DNA of 64,000 bases from Clostridia bacterium (lineage in GTDB: Bacteria > Bacillota > Clostridia > Acetivibrionales > DSM-27016). The position numbers were made by a program, and so were the translations under genes. A model generated the notes under the pieces. The model saw only the letters and a list, made by a program, of their open reading frames with translations, was not told the origin of the DNA and ran no database searches. How positions within the stretch are numbered: position 1 is the first letter of the stretch; every line of letters begins with the position of its first letter. The stretch is from NCBI GenBank assembly GCA_026414765.1, contig JAOAIJ010000006.1, forward strand, positions 1 through 64,000, written 5' to 3'. Shown piece by piece: positions 35,693-44,466 of this stretch.

Positions 35693-36448
35693 TCACATCT
35701 GTACTACAGGAATGATTGATCCGACATCTATAACTCTTTCATCCGAAAGTGAGACTATTTCCATATTATATTTATTCAGAAAGTTACAGATTTTATCAAA
35801 TGACTTTATAGTCTCCAACTTCCCTGTGATCGCCCATTTGTTTTTGCCGATCAGCCCTGTGCTCCCCCCGATGAAGCCATAATTCATACCCGGCAGCATA
35901 ATATTTTCATCCTGTTCTAATAAAAGAACTTCTATTCCGTTTTCCAGAGCAGCCTTCTCTATTCCCTTATCACCTGTAATTATAGCTTTCTCATTTACCA
36001 CAGAAATTGAGCACTTGGCATATCCCTGTTTTGTGTCTACAAGCCTGACACCTCTCTTTTCAAGCTCCTGCTTCAATACTGGATCAGTGTATTTAAGGTT
36101 GTGAAACACAACATTACCTACCCTTGCAGCGTTGTAGGCAATATTGCCCGGATACTTTGATTCAAGCCTGCTCTGCCCTCTGAGAAGCATAAATCCGTAG
36201 TCTTTTAAGATTTCTATCATATAGCTGCTTAATCCCGGAGCATAAACAATATATTCTTCTCCAAGGTGATGCAGCATCATGTCGGGATGATGAGATACGG
36301 AAGCGTATAAACCTTTGTGTTCATTTGTTCTGATTATTTCCAGCCCGTTTTCCTTCAGTGAGGCTTCTATCTTCGCACCTGCTCTTCCATCAATAATCAC
36401 ACGCTTAACAGGTGCCGCAGGAATATTAGGTATCTTGATAAAATTCAT
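35693..36448 (-). CDS. DUF6873-like protein (possible GME fold)
   Basis: A 251-residue protein with repeated beta-strand/GxN units (IIDGRAG, AYNAARVGNVVFHN, AIITGDKGIEKA, GFIGGSTGLIGKN) like clostridial DUF6873 proteins, which are thought to adopt the guanidino-group-modifying-enzyme fold. The Cys usual at the end of that fold's catalytic set is not evident (C-terminus is VGSIIPVVQM), so catalytic activity is uncertain. Start ATG 36448 chosen because AGGAGG lies 7 nt upstream; the preceding ATG is one nucleotide from that site. Divergent from the LysM-protein gene. Confidence 0.65.
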   Translation of the reverse strand: MNFIKIPNIPAAPVKRVIIDGRAGAKIEASLKENGLEIIRTNEHKGLYASVSHHPDMMLHHLGEEYIVYAPGLSSYMIEILKDYGFMLLRGQSRLESKYPGNIAYNAARVGNVVFHNLKYTDPVLKQELEKRGVRLVDTKQGYAKCSISVVNEKAIITGDKGIEKAALENGIEVLLLEQDENIMLPGMNYGFIGGSTGLIGKNKWAITGKLETIKSFDKICNFLNKYNMEIVSLSDERVIDVGSIIPVVQM

Positions 36449-36598
36449 ATGCATTCCTCCTATCTTATATTATCCCATATCTTCCTGCACCACAATGGTT
36501 CAACAGACTAACTCAGCATCTTGTATTATTTGATTTATCAATTTACAGCCTTTATATCATCTCCACTTGTTTCCTGGCTGTAAGAAATTATACAAACA

Positions 36599-37120
36599 TT
36601 GTTTTCACATATTCAGCAGGATTTACATATAATATTAAAGGAAGTGAAAACGCGGCTACTCTGCGGGAATTACAACAGGACACCAGCAGTGAGAAGTATA
36701 GATAAAGAATATATATGCAGCATACTTGATACGGTAAAAAGAAATCTGGAAAAAAACAATAGCCAGAGGCATTTTAGTCAATTATCCCAAGATTTTTACG
36801 AATTGTTTAGCAGCCATTACGTTCTTATAAACAGTCTTGATTTACAGAAAAAAGCATTAAAGGAAACACACCTCATTACAGCACTCGAAAACATAAGATG
36901 CAGCCTCGAAGGCAATCTAAAGCTTATTATCGAAATTCTTGAGCAATTAACAGACAGGACATTCATAATATATGTAACTGCAGACAGCGATACTTTGTGG
37001 AAAACTGCTAGAAGATTCAACTGCAGCATAGAAGAAATATGTGAACTTAACAGTATAAAAAACGTTTTTAAACTGGAAGAAAACAAAGTATTATTAATTC
37101 CCGTAACCAAGCAGCTCTGA
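36599..37120 (+). CDS. Small protein with C-terminal LysM-like domain
   Basis: 173 residues. The first 115 or so are helical and charged without a signal peptide. The C-terminus (YVTADSDTLWKTARRFNCSIEEICELNSI then ending in VLLIPV) fits a LysM repeat, which usually binds peptidoglycan or related glycans. Without a signal sequence it may act in the mother cell or on forming spores, a guess based on clostridial LysM spore proteins. The start is a TTG with a weak site, so the true N-terminus may lie further in. Confidence 0.55.
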   Translation: MFSHIQQDLHIILKEVKTRLLCGNYNRTPAVRSIDKEYICSILDTVKRNLEKNNSQRHFSQLSQDFYELFSSHYVLINSLDLQKKALKETHLITALENIRCSLEGNLKLIIEILEQLTDRTFIIYVTADSDTLWKTARRFNCSIEEICELNSIKNVFKLEENKVLLIPVTKQL

Positions 37121-37231
37121 TTTATTTACTGCCAAATAAAGCTGATTTTGACATAAATAACAATCCATACAATAAACATATATTAGGACTAACTGCCGGT
37201 TGCCGCGGAGACCGCCGGTTATTTAAATAAA

Positions 37232-37255
37232 CCGCGCCTGCAAATGCAGGCGCGG
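37232..37255 (+). terminator. GC-rich hairpin after the LysM gene
   Basis: A perfect 10-bp stem CCGCGCCTGC/GCAGGCGCGG with an AAAT loop, about 110 nt after the LysM-protein stop. The following T-tract is poor, so it may be a weak terminator or a processing/stability hairpin. Confidence 0.45.
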
Positions 37256-37360
37256 CTATTCATTTATCGATCATATGATAAAACGTTTTAATAATTTTCA
37301 TTTTTTTTGGAAAAGCTATTGCTAGCACATAACCATTCTAATGATTCAGGAGGTATTGTT

Positions 37361-37525
37361 TTGACAACAATCAACTGCTCGTCAAACTGTATTCATCAGG
37401 AAGATGGTAAATGTACTTTGGATAATATTACTGTAAACCAAATTTCATCAGCTTCTGATTGTGTTTTTTTTAGTCCTAGAGCATCCAAACTACAGGATAT
37501 GCAAGAACATCCCATCATAAAATAA
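37361..37525 (+). CDS. Small cysteine-containing protein (DUF1540-like spacing)
   Basis: 54 residues from TTG 37361, chosen because GGAGGT precedes it. Four cysteines in CSSNCIHQEDGKC and DCVFF recall the CxxxC..DGxC pattern of small clostridial DUF1540-type proteins, possibly metal-binding. Function unknown. It stands 58 nt before the amidohydrolase gene. Confidence 0.55.
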   Translation: MTTINCSSNCIHQEDGKCTLDNITVNQISSASDCVFFSPRASKLQDMQEHPIIK

Positions 37526-37583
37526 GGTATTGTTTATTTAAGGCATTGCATGTCCCACCGGGTTATTATATATTAATATCTGG

Positions 37584-38777
37584 GTGATAAATTTGTTAAC
37601 AGAAAAGATTAGAAATATATCTTCAGAAATTTTCGATAAGTTTGTTGCATTAAGAAGAGAATTCCATAAATACCCTGAGCTGGGTTTTAAGGAATATAGA
37701 ACTTCTGCAATAATTAAAGATTGCCTCACTGACCTTGGAATACCCGTTATAGCAAACATTGCCGGAACAGGCGTATCCGGAGTTCTGGAGTGTGGAAAAG
37801 CAAAAAAAACAATAGCTATAAGAGCAGATATGGATGCCTTACCTATAGAAGAAATGAACACATCAGGTTTTGTTTCCTGCAACAAAGGTATTATGCATGC
37901 CTGCGGGCATGATATTCATATGGCCGTTGTACTTGGAACTGCAGAGGTTTTGTCACGTTTGAGGAATGAAATTAACGGCAATATCAAGTTTATTTTCCAA
38001 CCCGCTGAAGAAGGCCTGGGGGGCGCTAAAGAAATGATTAATGAGGGCATCCTCGAAGCTCCAAAGGTGGATGGAATAATAGCAACACATGTTTCTCCTT
38101 TGCTGGATACAGGCAGCATCTCTGTAAGGCCGGGACCTGCAATGGCCTCTCCCAGTGATTTTGAGATTGTCATCATAGGGAAAAGCGGTCATGCAGCCGA
38201 GCCTCATACAGCCGTCGATCCCATAACAATTGCATCAAACCTGGTAAATCTCTTTCAAAGTATCATAACCCGTGAAAAAAATCCTTTGGATACAGCCATA
38301 TTGTCCATTACTTATTTTCATGCCGGCAGTTCATATAATATAATTCCGGATAGTGCAGTATTAAGGGGTACAGTCAGGACATTCAACCGGGAAATCGACA
38401 GCCTTATATCTAAACGGATGGAGGAAATTACCGCATCTCTCACCAGGGTAATGGGTGCCGGATATAAGTTTGATTACAGGGTATCTTATCCATCCGTAGT
38501 AAATGATGAAGGAATGGTGGATCAGCTGATAGAATCTGCTTCCAGAGTGATTCCCAAAGAAAGTATAGTTACCAACCCAAACCCTGTAATGCTGGCAGAA
38601 GACTTTTCCTACTACGCTCAAGCTGTTCCAGGCACTATATTTAACCTGGGTTGTAAAAGTTCTGACACAAAAACAATTTACAACCTGCATAATAGTAAAT
38701 TCGACCCCGATGAGAACTGCATAAAGACAGGGATAGAAATAATGGCACAATATGCCATAGATTATCTCCAAAAATAA
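37584..38777 (+). CDS. M20-family amidohydrolase (N-acyl amino acid / hippurate hydrolase type)
   Basis: 397 residues, the usual length for M20D peptidase-like amidohydrolases. Metal-site motifs include RREFHKYPELGF, ADMDALPIEE, MHACGHDIHMA, FQPAEEGLGGAK, THVSP and the late AEDFSYYA. The dimerisation domain with GKSGHAAEPH lies in the middle. Hydrolysis of an N-acyl or peptide bond of an amino-acid derivative in the cytoplasm is expected; the exact substrate cannot be read. Starts possible at GTG 37584 or TTG 37593, the latter having a GGTGA site at better spacing. A terminator follows immediately. Confidence 0.9.
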   Translation: MINLLTEKIRNISSEIFDKFVALRREFHKYPELGFKEYRTSAIIKDCLTDLGIPVIANIAGTGVSGVLECGKAKKTIAIRADMDALPIEEMNTSGFVSCNKGIMHACGHDIHMAVVLGTAEVLSRLRNEINGNIKFIFQPAEEGLGGAKEMINEGILEAPKVDGIIATHVSPLLDTGSISVRPGPAMASPSDFEIVIIGKSGHAAEPHTAVDPITIASNLVNLFQSIITREKNPLDTAILSITYFHAGSSYNIIPDSAVLRGTVRTFNREIDSLISKRMEEITASLTRVMGAGYKFDYRVSYPSVVNDEGMVDQLIESASRVIPKESIVTNPNPVMLAEDFSYYAQAVPGTIFNLGCKSSDTKTIYNLHNSKFDPDENCIKTGIEIMAQYAIDYLQK

Positions 38778-38806
38778 AAGGCCCCGCTTGAACGGAGCCT
38801 TTTTTT
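38776..38806 (+). terminator. Terminator between convergent genes
   Basis: AAAGGC-CCG/CGG-GCCTTT hairpin followed by T7 on the plus strand. The converging PC4-like gene ends at 38808 and may share it. Confidence 0.75.
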
Positions 38807-38807
38807 C

Positions 38808-39035
38808 CTATTCTTCAATTTTATTTACGATTTCCTTTAATTCCCCTAAAGATTCAGCAGCTATTGTAACGCCCTTCTGACTAGGTCTGAATTCATCACT
38901 GTTGCTATCATACCAGAACACACGGATATCAACGTATTTTTTTCCCTTTTTCTCTACTTTCTTTATATGTACCTCTTCTCTGTTGTTTTTAGAAATTTTT
39001 CCGATTAATTCTTCATTATCCCAGAAATCTGACAT
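38808..39035 (-). CDS. PC4/YdbC-like ssDNA-binding protein
   Basis: 75 residues matching the bacterial PC4 (transcriptional coactivator p15) domain: acidic N-terminus, then VEKKGKKYVDIRVFWYDS, EFRPSQKGVTI and a C-terminal helix. Such proteins bind single-stranded nucleic acid as dimers; the role in Firmicutes is not settled. ATG at 39035 follows GGAGG. Confidence 0.8.
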   Translation of the reverse strand: MSDFWDNEELIGKISKNNREEVHIKKVEKKGKKYVDIRVFWYDSNSDEFRPSQKGVTIAAESLGELKEIVNKIEE

Positions 39036-39171
39036 TCAGTATCCTCCGTTCGAAAAGTGTACTAGAAATAACCACATAAATGTGTGCCATGAGTTAGTAT
39101 AGCATATAACCGGCAGTAATATACCGGTAAAGATAAGCTTAAAAACAGGCACGTATAAAAGAACGGCAAAA

Positions 39172-39336
39172 TTATGACAATAATCTGGTTTTATAGTAAA
39201 GGCATTCATACAGAAGTTTATCAATTTCGGTTTTTAGTTCATGTATCTCATTTTCTGACAGTGAAGTGGTTTCTATGTACTTCTTCAGATCCCTCAGCAA
39301 GCTGTCGACCTTGCTTTCTAAAAAACCTCTGTCCAC
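39172..39336 (-). CDS. Small helical protein, Spo0E-like
   Basis: 54 residues from GTG 39336, preceded by a GAGGTG site. Two predicted helices (LESKVDSLLRDLKKYI and ENEIHELKTEIDKLLYECLYY) joined by TTSLS copy the layout of Spo0E-type aspartyl phosphatases, which dephosphorylate Spo0A~P. The diagnostic SQxLD is KTEID here, keeping only the acidic end, so the assignment is tentative. Confidence 0.45.
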   Translation of the reverse strand: MDRGFLESKVDSLLRDLKKYIETTSLSENEIHELKTEIDKLLYECLYYKTRLLS

Positions 39337-39614
39337 AACAAACACCTCTCAATATATATTGCAATTCCTTTATAAGTTGCCGCAAATATACTATATATTG
39401 TGCCATTTATTCTTCCACATAATATCAAATTGCATAAAGATAGTAAATAGTACTTTAGTATTAATTTATAAAAGGTTTAATGAGTATTAATACTAAATAA
39501 AGTTGCATGCTGAAAAGGCAAGAAAATTGTGGCATAAATTTACATGAAAAAGCACGAATTTTTTATACGTCATAGGAAACACTACAAATAAAAATAAGTA
39601 AAGGAGCTGGCACA

Positions 39615-39836
39615 ATGAACAGAACACCTTTGGACAGACTGGCATTAGTTATCGTAATTATCGGAGCGCTAAACTGGCTGCTTCTCGGGCTATTCCAATA
39701 CGACCTTGTAGCTGCAATATTTGGTGGAAGCTCTTCCTTTGTAAGCAGGACAATATATACCCTAGTAGGCTTGGCAGGCTTGTACAGCATTAGTTTGCTT
39801 TTCAGGGAAGCTGTCCCTGAAGGAACAAGAAGCTAG
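39615..39836 (+). CDS. DUF378 small membrane protein
   Basis: 73 residues with two membrane spans (LALVIVIIGALNWLLLGLF and ISRTIYTLVGLAGLYSISLLF-like) and the GALNWLLLGLFQYDLVAAIFG signature of the DUF378/YuzA family. Function unknown. GGAG ribosome site before ATG 39615; strong terminator downstream. Confidence 0.85.
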   Translation: MNRTPLDRLALVIVIIGALNWLLLGLFQYDLVAAIFGGSSSFVSRTIYTLVGLAGLYSISLLFREAVPEGTRS

Positions 39837-39846
39837 GCATACCAAT

Positions 39847-39880
39847 AATAATAGCGTCTAAAAAAATAGACGCTATTATT
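39847..39880 (+). terminator. Terminator of the DUF378 gene
   Basis: Perfect 14-bp stem AATAATAGCGTCTA/TAGACGCTATTATT around a six-A loop. Confidence 0.7.
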
Positions 39881-39910
39881 ATAATAAAAGATATTATCCT
39901 AGTCATGAGC

Positions 39911-40051
39911 CTAATTCAGTCTTTCATTACGCTCAATTTTTTTAGGCTCAGTGCAAGCCTTGCCGTGTGAATCCGTACAAATACCGGAATTCATAGATAT
40001 AGTCCTCTTATCTGTTTCAGTGAGCTTAATGCTCTTAATCTTATTACTCAT
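39911..40051 (-). CDS. Small hypothetical protein, 46 aa
   Basis: ATG 40051 has a textbook GGAGG site, so translation is likely. The hydrophilic 46-residue product has two cysteines (GICTDSHGKACTEP). It is the length of SCIFF precursor peptides but lacks their six cysteines, and no radical SAM gene is nearby. Not recognised. Confidence 0.5.
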   Translation of the reverse strand: MSNKIKSIKLTETDKRTISMNSGICTDSHGKACTEPKKIERNERLN

Positions 40052-40252
40052 ATTAAGCACCTCCTCAAAATCATTTATACTTTCCCTGGAATATTCATGG
40101 TGTAACAAGGTAAATATTTACATCCGTGTTTGATAGAACATGCATAAACCAGAATAACTTTCCGTTATATTTTTTATAAAAATACAGACTATAAAAGTAC
40201 ACTGATAATCTCATTCCGGTATCAGTGAATATCTTATAAGGAGGCTATAAAA

Positions 40253-40435
40253 GTGGCAAATAACAGGAGTAAGACCAGTTTTGACAAGATGAAATATGAG
40301 ATAGCTTCTGAGGTAGGCGTTAATTTAAAGCAGGGATACAACGGGGATCTGGCTGCAAGGGATGCTGGTAAAATAGGTGGCAATATAGTTAAAAAGGTAT
40401 TTGAGGCATATACAGGAAATAAATACAGCAAGTAA
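40253..40435 (+). CDS. Alpha/beta-type small acid-soluble spore protein
   Basis: 60 residues from GTG 40253 with a strong AAGGAGG site. The family signature is clear: MKYEIASEVGV (with the GPR protease cleavage region) and GDLAARDAGKIGGNIVKKV. SASPs coat and protect DNA in the forespore and feed outgrowth after cleavage. This gene is direct evidence that the host forms endospores. Expression from a forespore sigma factor is expected; I could not define the promoter boxes confidently. Confidence 0.95.
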   Translation: MANNRSKTSFDKMKYEIASEVGVNLKQGYNGDLAARDAGKIGGNIVKKVFEAYTGNKYSK

Positions 40436-40450
40436 TATTTTTTAGATATC

Positions 40451-40481
40451 AAAAGGGTTGTTGGGTTCCGACAACCCTTTT
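40451..40481 (+). terminator. Terminator of the SASP gene
   Basis: Perfect 11-bp stem AAAAGGGTTGT/ACAACCCTTTT with a 9-nt loop. Confidence 0.8.
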
Positions 40482-40575
40482 AAATACAAAAAGCACATTA
40501 GGATTTTTTGTTTAAAGAATAAAAGCGTTACCCAATAAATAGTAATAATCTAGAGTATCCTTCTTCAGAGTCTGT

Positions 40576-40857
40576 ATGAGTATTTATTTATTTTTATTTA
40601 TCTCACTGCTTATCCTGGTTTTTATTGTATTTATACCTGACATTTTTCCACATTGCGCAAATTGTAAAAGGATAAAATTAAGAAGCTCTTTTCGGATACA
40701 TAAGGCAGTAGGCGTTAAGTTGGGCTATTCGGCCAATAAATCAGTCTGTAAAAAGTGCTGCAGCAGATATAACATATCAAGCCTCCGTGAGTTTGAACAA
40801 TTTGAAAAGACGAGAAAAAGAATAAAAGCCCGTATTGATACCGGAAAATATTTGTAA
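40576..40857 (+). CDS. Small membrane protein with CxxC pairs
   Basis: 93 residues: one N-terminal membrane span (YLFLFISLLILVFIVFI), then two cysteine pairs (CANCKR and CKKCCSRY) that could form a zinc ribbon or redox site on the cytoplasmic side, then a basic helical tail. Not recognised as a named family. Upstream ribosome site is weak. It precedes another small gene by about 100 nt. Confidence 0.55.
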   Translation: MSIYLFLFISLLILVFIVFIPDIFPHCANCKRIKLRSSFRIHKAVGVKLGYSANKSVCKKCCSRYNISSLREFEQFEKTRKRIKARIDTGKYL

Positions 40858-40955
40858 TCATGCAGCAAACCGGTGAAACTATTATTTCCTGCTGTATAAA
40901 CACAGAAAAAATACAAATCATATATTATGAAAACTCTAAGAGAAAGGAAATTGCG

Positions 40956-41183
40956 ATGACACGCTTTCAGGGCTCTGTTAATGTAGGCTTGAGGGAAAAA
41001 GGCACTGACAAGCTTGTAGCTGTATACCCTCACAAGCTTGAAGGCAGCGATAACGAAATCGAAAACAGGGTAAAATTCTGGTTTTACCAGCAAAGCTGCT
41101 CTGCGGAGAATAAGCTTCAGGAGTGCTATGTAGATGTTGTCTCTGAAGATGAAATAAAGGAAAGAAAAGACCATCTCCGCTGA
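40956..41183 (+). CDS. Small hypothetical protein, 75 aa
   Basis: Start at ATG 40956 (MTRFQGSVNVGLREKG) chosen for the GAAAGGA site; the longer frame from 40860 lacks one. The product is soluble, acidic, with two cysteines (QQSCSAENKLQEC). No family recognised. Same strand as the neighbouring small genes. Confidence 0.5.
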   Translation: MTRFQGSVNVGLREKGTDKLVAVYPHKLEGSDNEIENRVKFWFYQQSCSAENKLQECYVDVVSEDEIKERKDHLR

Positions 41184-41255
41184 AACAACTCATATTATGA
41201 ATATTGCCGGAATTAGTCGGTGTACTGCAAATAAAATAGCAAAAGAGGTGATAAA

Positions 41256-41495
41256 ATGATTACTGCTGAAGTTGCTGTATACCCCTTGAAAACGAGTAAT
41301 GCGTCAGGGGTAATTAACAATTCCATACACGCACTGGACAACAAAAACGTAGATTTTAACGTCAATTCCATGAATACGAGGTTATCAGGAACAAAAGAAG
41401 AAATATTCAGAAGTCTGGAATCAATGTTCAGCGAAGCGGAAAAAACCGGCAGTGAAGTAAGTATGGTCGTAACCATATCAAACTCCGCAGAATAA
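41256..41495 (+). CDS. YkoF/MTH1187-like thiamine-binding-fold protein
   Basis: 79 residues with the ferredoxin-like fold pattern of the MTH1187/YkoF family (N-terminal ITAEVAVYPLKT, central FNVNSMNTRLSGTKEEIF, C-terminal VSMVVTISNSA). Members bind thiamine or its pyrimidine moiety. No thiamine transporter is adjacent, so the ligand is uncertain. Preceded by AGAGGTG and followed by a strong terminator. Confidence 0.75.
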   Translation: MITAEVAVYPLKTSNASGVINNSIHALDNKNVDFNVNSMNTRLSGTKEEIFRSLESMFSEAEKTGSEVSMVVTISNSAE

Positions 41496-41561
41496 ATAAA
41501 CTTTAATAAAAAACATATGGAATTTATGCCAAATAAAGTGTACATTAATAATAGAACTAAA

Positions 41562-41590
41562 AAAGGTCTCCTTGTAACCGGGAGACCTTT
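41562..41590 (+). terminator. Terminator of the YkoF-like gene
   Basis: 10-bp perfect stem AAAGGTCTCC/GGAGACCTTT with a 9-nt loop. Confidence 0.75.
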
Positions 41591-41636
41591 AAGTTATGAG
41601 CGGATAATATGTTTTAAGCGATCTTGAAAGGAAAAT

Positions 41637-42224
41637 ATGATGTATTATATAGTTTTTGACCTTGAACTGAACAGCAAAGCATATAAAAGCAAGCTGCCAA
41701 ATGAAGTAATTGAAATAGGGGCCGTCAGGCTTGATGAAAAATTAGAGCTTACGGATTCATTTCAATCATATATTCAGCCTAAAATTCACCGTAAGCTCTT
41801 CCCTCTAATAAAAAGGAAAACTAAAATAACCCAGGAAAGTATAAATGAAGCCGATTCCTTCAGGAATGTCCTGAACCGGTTCAGAGAATGGTGCGGATGT
41901 GACAGCATTTTATGCAGCTGGGGGCCAGACGATATCCATCACCTGAAACAAAACTGCAAGCTGAACAGGGTAAGTGCAAAGTGGATAAAAAAGACATTTG
42001 ACATACAAAAATATTTCTCACAGCTCTACGAAGCTCCGCCCGGCCATAGATACAGCCTGTCGAAAGCTCTTGAGGCATTGAAAATAAAGCCTGAGGAAGA
42101 TCTTCACAGGGCATATGTAGACGCAAAGTATACAGCCCTGGTTTTTGTCAATATATGTGATGAGAAATACATCAATATGCTATCCGGCAGAAAAAGCGGG
42201 GAATTCCTATGCAGTAAGATATAA
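41637..42224 (+). CDS. DnaQ-like 3'-5' exonuclease
   Basis: 195 residues of the DEDDh superfamily: Exo I (VFDLELN), Exo II region (CSWGPDDIHHLKQN) and Exo III (HRAYVDAKYTA), similar to KapD/inhibitor-of-KinA-pathway-type exonucleases. A nuclease acting on RNA or DNA ends in the cytoplasm is expected. AAAGGA site before ATG 41637. Downstream is a convergent nitroreductase. Confidence 0.85.
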   Translation: MMYYIVFDLELNSKAYKSKLPNEVIEIGAVRLDEKLELTDSFQSYIQPKIHRKLFPLIKRKTKITQESINEADSFRNVLNRFREWCGCDSILCSWGPDDIHHLKQNCKLNRVSAKWIKKTFDIQKYFSQLYEAPPGHRYSLSKALEALKIKPEEDLHRAYVDAKYTALVFVNICDEKYINMLSGRKSGEFLCSKI

Positions 42225-42266
42225 GTCCCCTCCTCTTATGTTTATCCTATAAATCTGAGAAAAAAC

Positions 42267-42310
42267 AAAGCTGCAGCATGAAGAAATGTTTGGCATCAAG
42301 CAGCAGCTTT
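42267..42310 (-). terminator. Terminator of the nitroreductase gene
   Basis: AAAGCTGC/GCAGCTTT stem with inner pairing, followed by T-rich sequence on the minus strand. Confidence 0.6.
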
Positions 42311-42327
42311 AATATTAACATGTTATT

Positions 42328-42846
42328 TTACAATCTCTCATATGATACGATTTCACTTAACGGACGGCGTGTTCTTTCATGCCTGTCCGGGGAAGCAGAT
42401 TCGCCGTTTGCATAGCCTATAGCTAAGATATTGACCGGTTCAAGGTTATCCGGCAAATTGAACTCAGCTCTGATAACGTCCGGCTTGAAATAGCATATCC
42501 ATACACTGCCTAACCCGAGTTCCGTAGCCTGCAGCATCATATGGTCCGTAATAATACTTGTATCAATGTCTAAAATGCTTTTACCGTCAAAAGGTCTTTT
42601 CCAGACTTGGTTACGATCACCGCATACTATTATGGCCAAAGGTGCTCCAAAAATATTTGCAGCCTTTTTTATTTTCCCAAGACCCTCATCTTCCTGAACT
42701 ACAATCAGCCTGTACGGCTGGGCGTTAGCTCCAGTTGGTGCAACCCTCCCAGCCTCTAAGATTTCCAACAGTTTTTCTTTTTCAACTTTATCAGGCCGGT
42801 AATTTCGCACCGAATATCTCTTTTTTGCAATTTCCAAAACACTCAT
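42328..42846 (-). CDS. Nitroreductase-family flavoprotein
   Basis: 172 residues. FMN-binding motifs KKRYSVRNYRPD, GRVAPTGANAQPYRLIVV, ITDHMMLQATELGLGSVWI and C-terminal RHERTRRPLSEIV. NAD(P)H-dependent reduction of nitroaromatics or quinones is the typical activity. Start ATG 42846 has a GGAGAGGG site; an earlier in-frame start overlaps that site. 42 nt downstream of the DUF1858 gene, likely co-transcribed with it. Confidence 0.9.
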   Translation of the reverse strand: MSVLEIAKKRYSVRNYRPDKVEKEKLLEILEAGRVAPTGANAQPYRLIVVQEDEGLGKIKKAANIFGAPLAIIVCGDRNQVWKRPFDGKSILDIDTSIITDHMMLQATELGLGSVWICYFKPDVIRAEFNLPDNLEPVNILAIGYANGESASPDRHERTRRPLSEIVSYERL

Positions 42847-42888
42847 ATAAGGCCCTCTCCTCAAACTTTATAACTTTTACTATAAAAT

Positions 42889-43083
42889 TTATGCATTAAC
42901 AGCCTTATTTAAGTCTTTTATCAGAAGCTCCACATCTATTCCGTGTGCAGCAGCTCCCTGTTCTATGTTTTCAAACCTTGCAGCCATGCAACCGAGGCAG
43001 TGCATTCCGTGCTTAATGAAAACTTCAACGGACTCTGGATATTTTTCAACAACATCCGTAATTGACATTTCTTTTGAAACCAA
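42889..43083 (-). CDS. DUF1858 redox-disulfide domain protein
   Basis: A 64-residue protein with the DUF1858 layout: MSITDVVEKYPESVEVFIKHGMHCLGCMAA. The CxxC is a likely redox or metal site. Such domains accompany hybrid-cluster and nitrogen-oxide-responsive proteins. Start set at TTG 43083, as GGGAG lies 8 nt upstream; GTG 43092 would overlap the site. Divergent from the HxlR regulator. Confidence 0.8.
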   Translation of the reverse strand: MVSKEMSITDVVEKYPESVEVFIKHGMHCLGCMAARFENIEQGAAAHGIDVELLIKDLNKAVNA

Positions 43084-43308
43084 TCTTTTCACTCCCTTCT
43101 TATGTTCTTCTCAGCCGTAAGCCATAATGTTACGTCAGACAAGTAAATCAAAAACAATAATTACTGTTTTTCATTACTATTTCATGCTACAATATTATCC
43201 GATAGAGTGATTTTTATCAAGTACGCACCTTAAAGTATTATAGTACCTAATAAGAAACCAGGAAAGTTCATATCAGAATAATCGATTTGTTTACAGGGAG
43301 TTGGTAAT

Positions 43309-43659
43309 ATGAGTCAGTGCATTGATAGTAAGTATAACTGTCCAGTAGAGGTAACACTTGAATTAATCGGTGGAAAGTGGAAAGCATTGATATTATGGCA
43401 TTTATCGCATAAGACGTTAAGATTTGGAGAATTACGGAAACTCGTTCCAAAAGCCACCCAGAAAATGCTGACACAGCAATTGAGAGACCTGGAAAATGAC
43501 GGACTTATAGTTAGAAAGGTTTATACGGAAGTACCCCCAAAGGTAGAATATTCTCTATCCGGCTTTGGGGAAAGCATAAAACCTGTACTGGACGCAATGT
43601 GCACATGGGGGAGTCTCTATTTGGATATTAAGAGTGAAAGCATTTTTTCCAGAGACTAA
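43309..43659 (+). CDS. HxlR-family transcriptional regulator
   Basis: 116 residues, winged-helix HxlR type: CPVEVTLELIGGKWKALILWHL, LRFGELRKLVPKATQKMLTQQLRDLE and VEYSLSGFGES. N-terminal Cys residues (C5, C11) could sense electrophiles or redox state as in related regulators. It is divergent from the DUF1858-nitroreductase pair and probably regulates it (inference). ATG follows GGGAG. Confidence 0.9.
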   Translation: MSQCIDSKYNCPVEVTLELIGGKWKALILWHLSHKTLRFGELRKLVPKATQKMLTQQLRDLENDGLIVRKVYTEVPPKVEYSLSGFGESIKPVLDAMCTWGSLYLDIKSESIFSRD

Positions 43660-43665
43660 AATAAA

Positions 43666-43703
43666 AAGTACCATTTCATTAATTAAGCTAATGAAAGGTA
43701 CTT
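43666..43703 (+). terminator. Terminator between HxlR and YebC genes
   Basis: AAGTACCATTTCATT pairs with AATGAAAGGTACTT with one bulge; symmetrical enough to serve the convergent yebC gene too. Confidence 0.65.
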
Positions 43704-43737
43704 AATTCCAACATCATTATTACAAAGAAGCTTCCTA

Positions 43738-44466
43738 CTATTCCTGTTCCCAGTTATGGTACACGTTCTGCACATCATCCAGATCCTCAAGGTGGTCGAT
43801 AAGCTTATCCATAAACTCTATCTGTTTTGCATCCTCAAGCTTCGTTGTGGTAGAAGGAACCATTTCTATTTCTGCTTCCATGAATTCATAACCTTTTGCT
43901 TCAAGAGCTTCACGCACTTTTGAAAAATCCTCCGGGACAGTTGTTATCTCAAAGTATTCATCTTCCGCATTGAAATCCTCCGCACCAGCTTCGAGTGCTT
44001 CCATCATAAGGGTGTCCTCATCCGTTTTATCGGTTTTTTCTATGAGTATTACACCTTTTCTGGTGAACATAAATGAAACGGAACCTGACTGTCCGAGATT
44101 CCCGCCAAACTTGTCAAAATAGTGCCTGACATCCCCTGCCGTACGGTTTCTGTTGTCAGTCATTGCCTCAACAATTACAGCTACCCCTCCCGGGCCGTAA
44201 CCTTCGTATATTATTTCCTCATAGTTGGCACCGTCTATATCCCCCGCTGCCTTCTTTATACTTCTTTCGATATTATCATTAGGCATATTGGCTGCCTTTG
44301 CCTTTGCAATAACATCCTTCAGCTTGGAGTTTGCTGCCGGATCAGGCCCACCCTGCTTGACAATAACAGCTATTTCCCTTCCCAGCTTAGTAAATATCTT
44401 TCCCCTCTGGGAGTCGGATTTTTCCTTCTTATGTTTAATATTAGCCCATTTTGAATGCCCGGACAT
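43738..44466 (-). CDS. yebC: YebC/PmpR-family protein
   Basis: 242 residues, normal for the family, starting [14 protein letters not shown] at ATG 44466, preceded by CAGGAGG. Signature stretches [38 protein letters not shown] and GSVSFMF are intact. Members act as transcriptional regulators or, for some, relieve ribosome stalling. Single gene. Confidence 0.95.
   Translation of the reverse strand: MSGHSKWANIKHKKEKSDSQRGKIFTKLGREIAVIVKQGGPDPAANSKLKDVIAKAKAANMPNDNIERSIKKAAGDIDGANYEEIIYEGYGPGGVAVIVEAMTDNRNRTAGDVRHYFDKFGGNLGQSGSVSFMFTRKGVILIEKTDKTDEDTLMMEALEAGAEDFNAEDEYFEITTVPEDFSKVREALEAKGYEFMEAEIEMVPSTTTKLEDAKQIEFMDKLIDHLEDLDDVQNVYHNWEQE

Noticed and set aside
39911-40051. SCIFF/ranthipeptide precursor
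   Set aside because: Length fits, but there are only two cysteines and no radical SAM maturase nearby.
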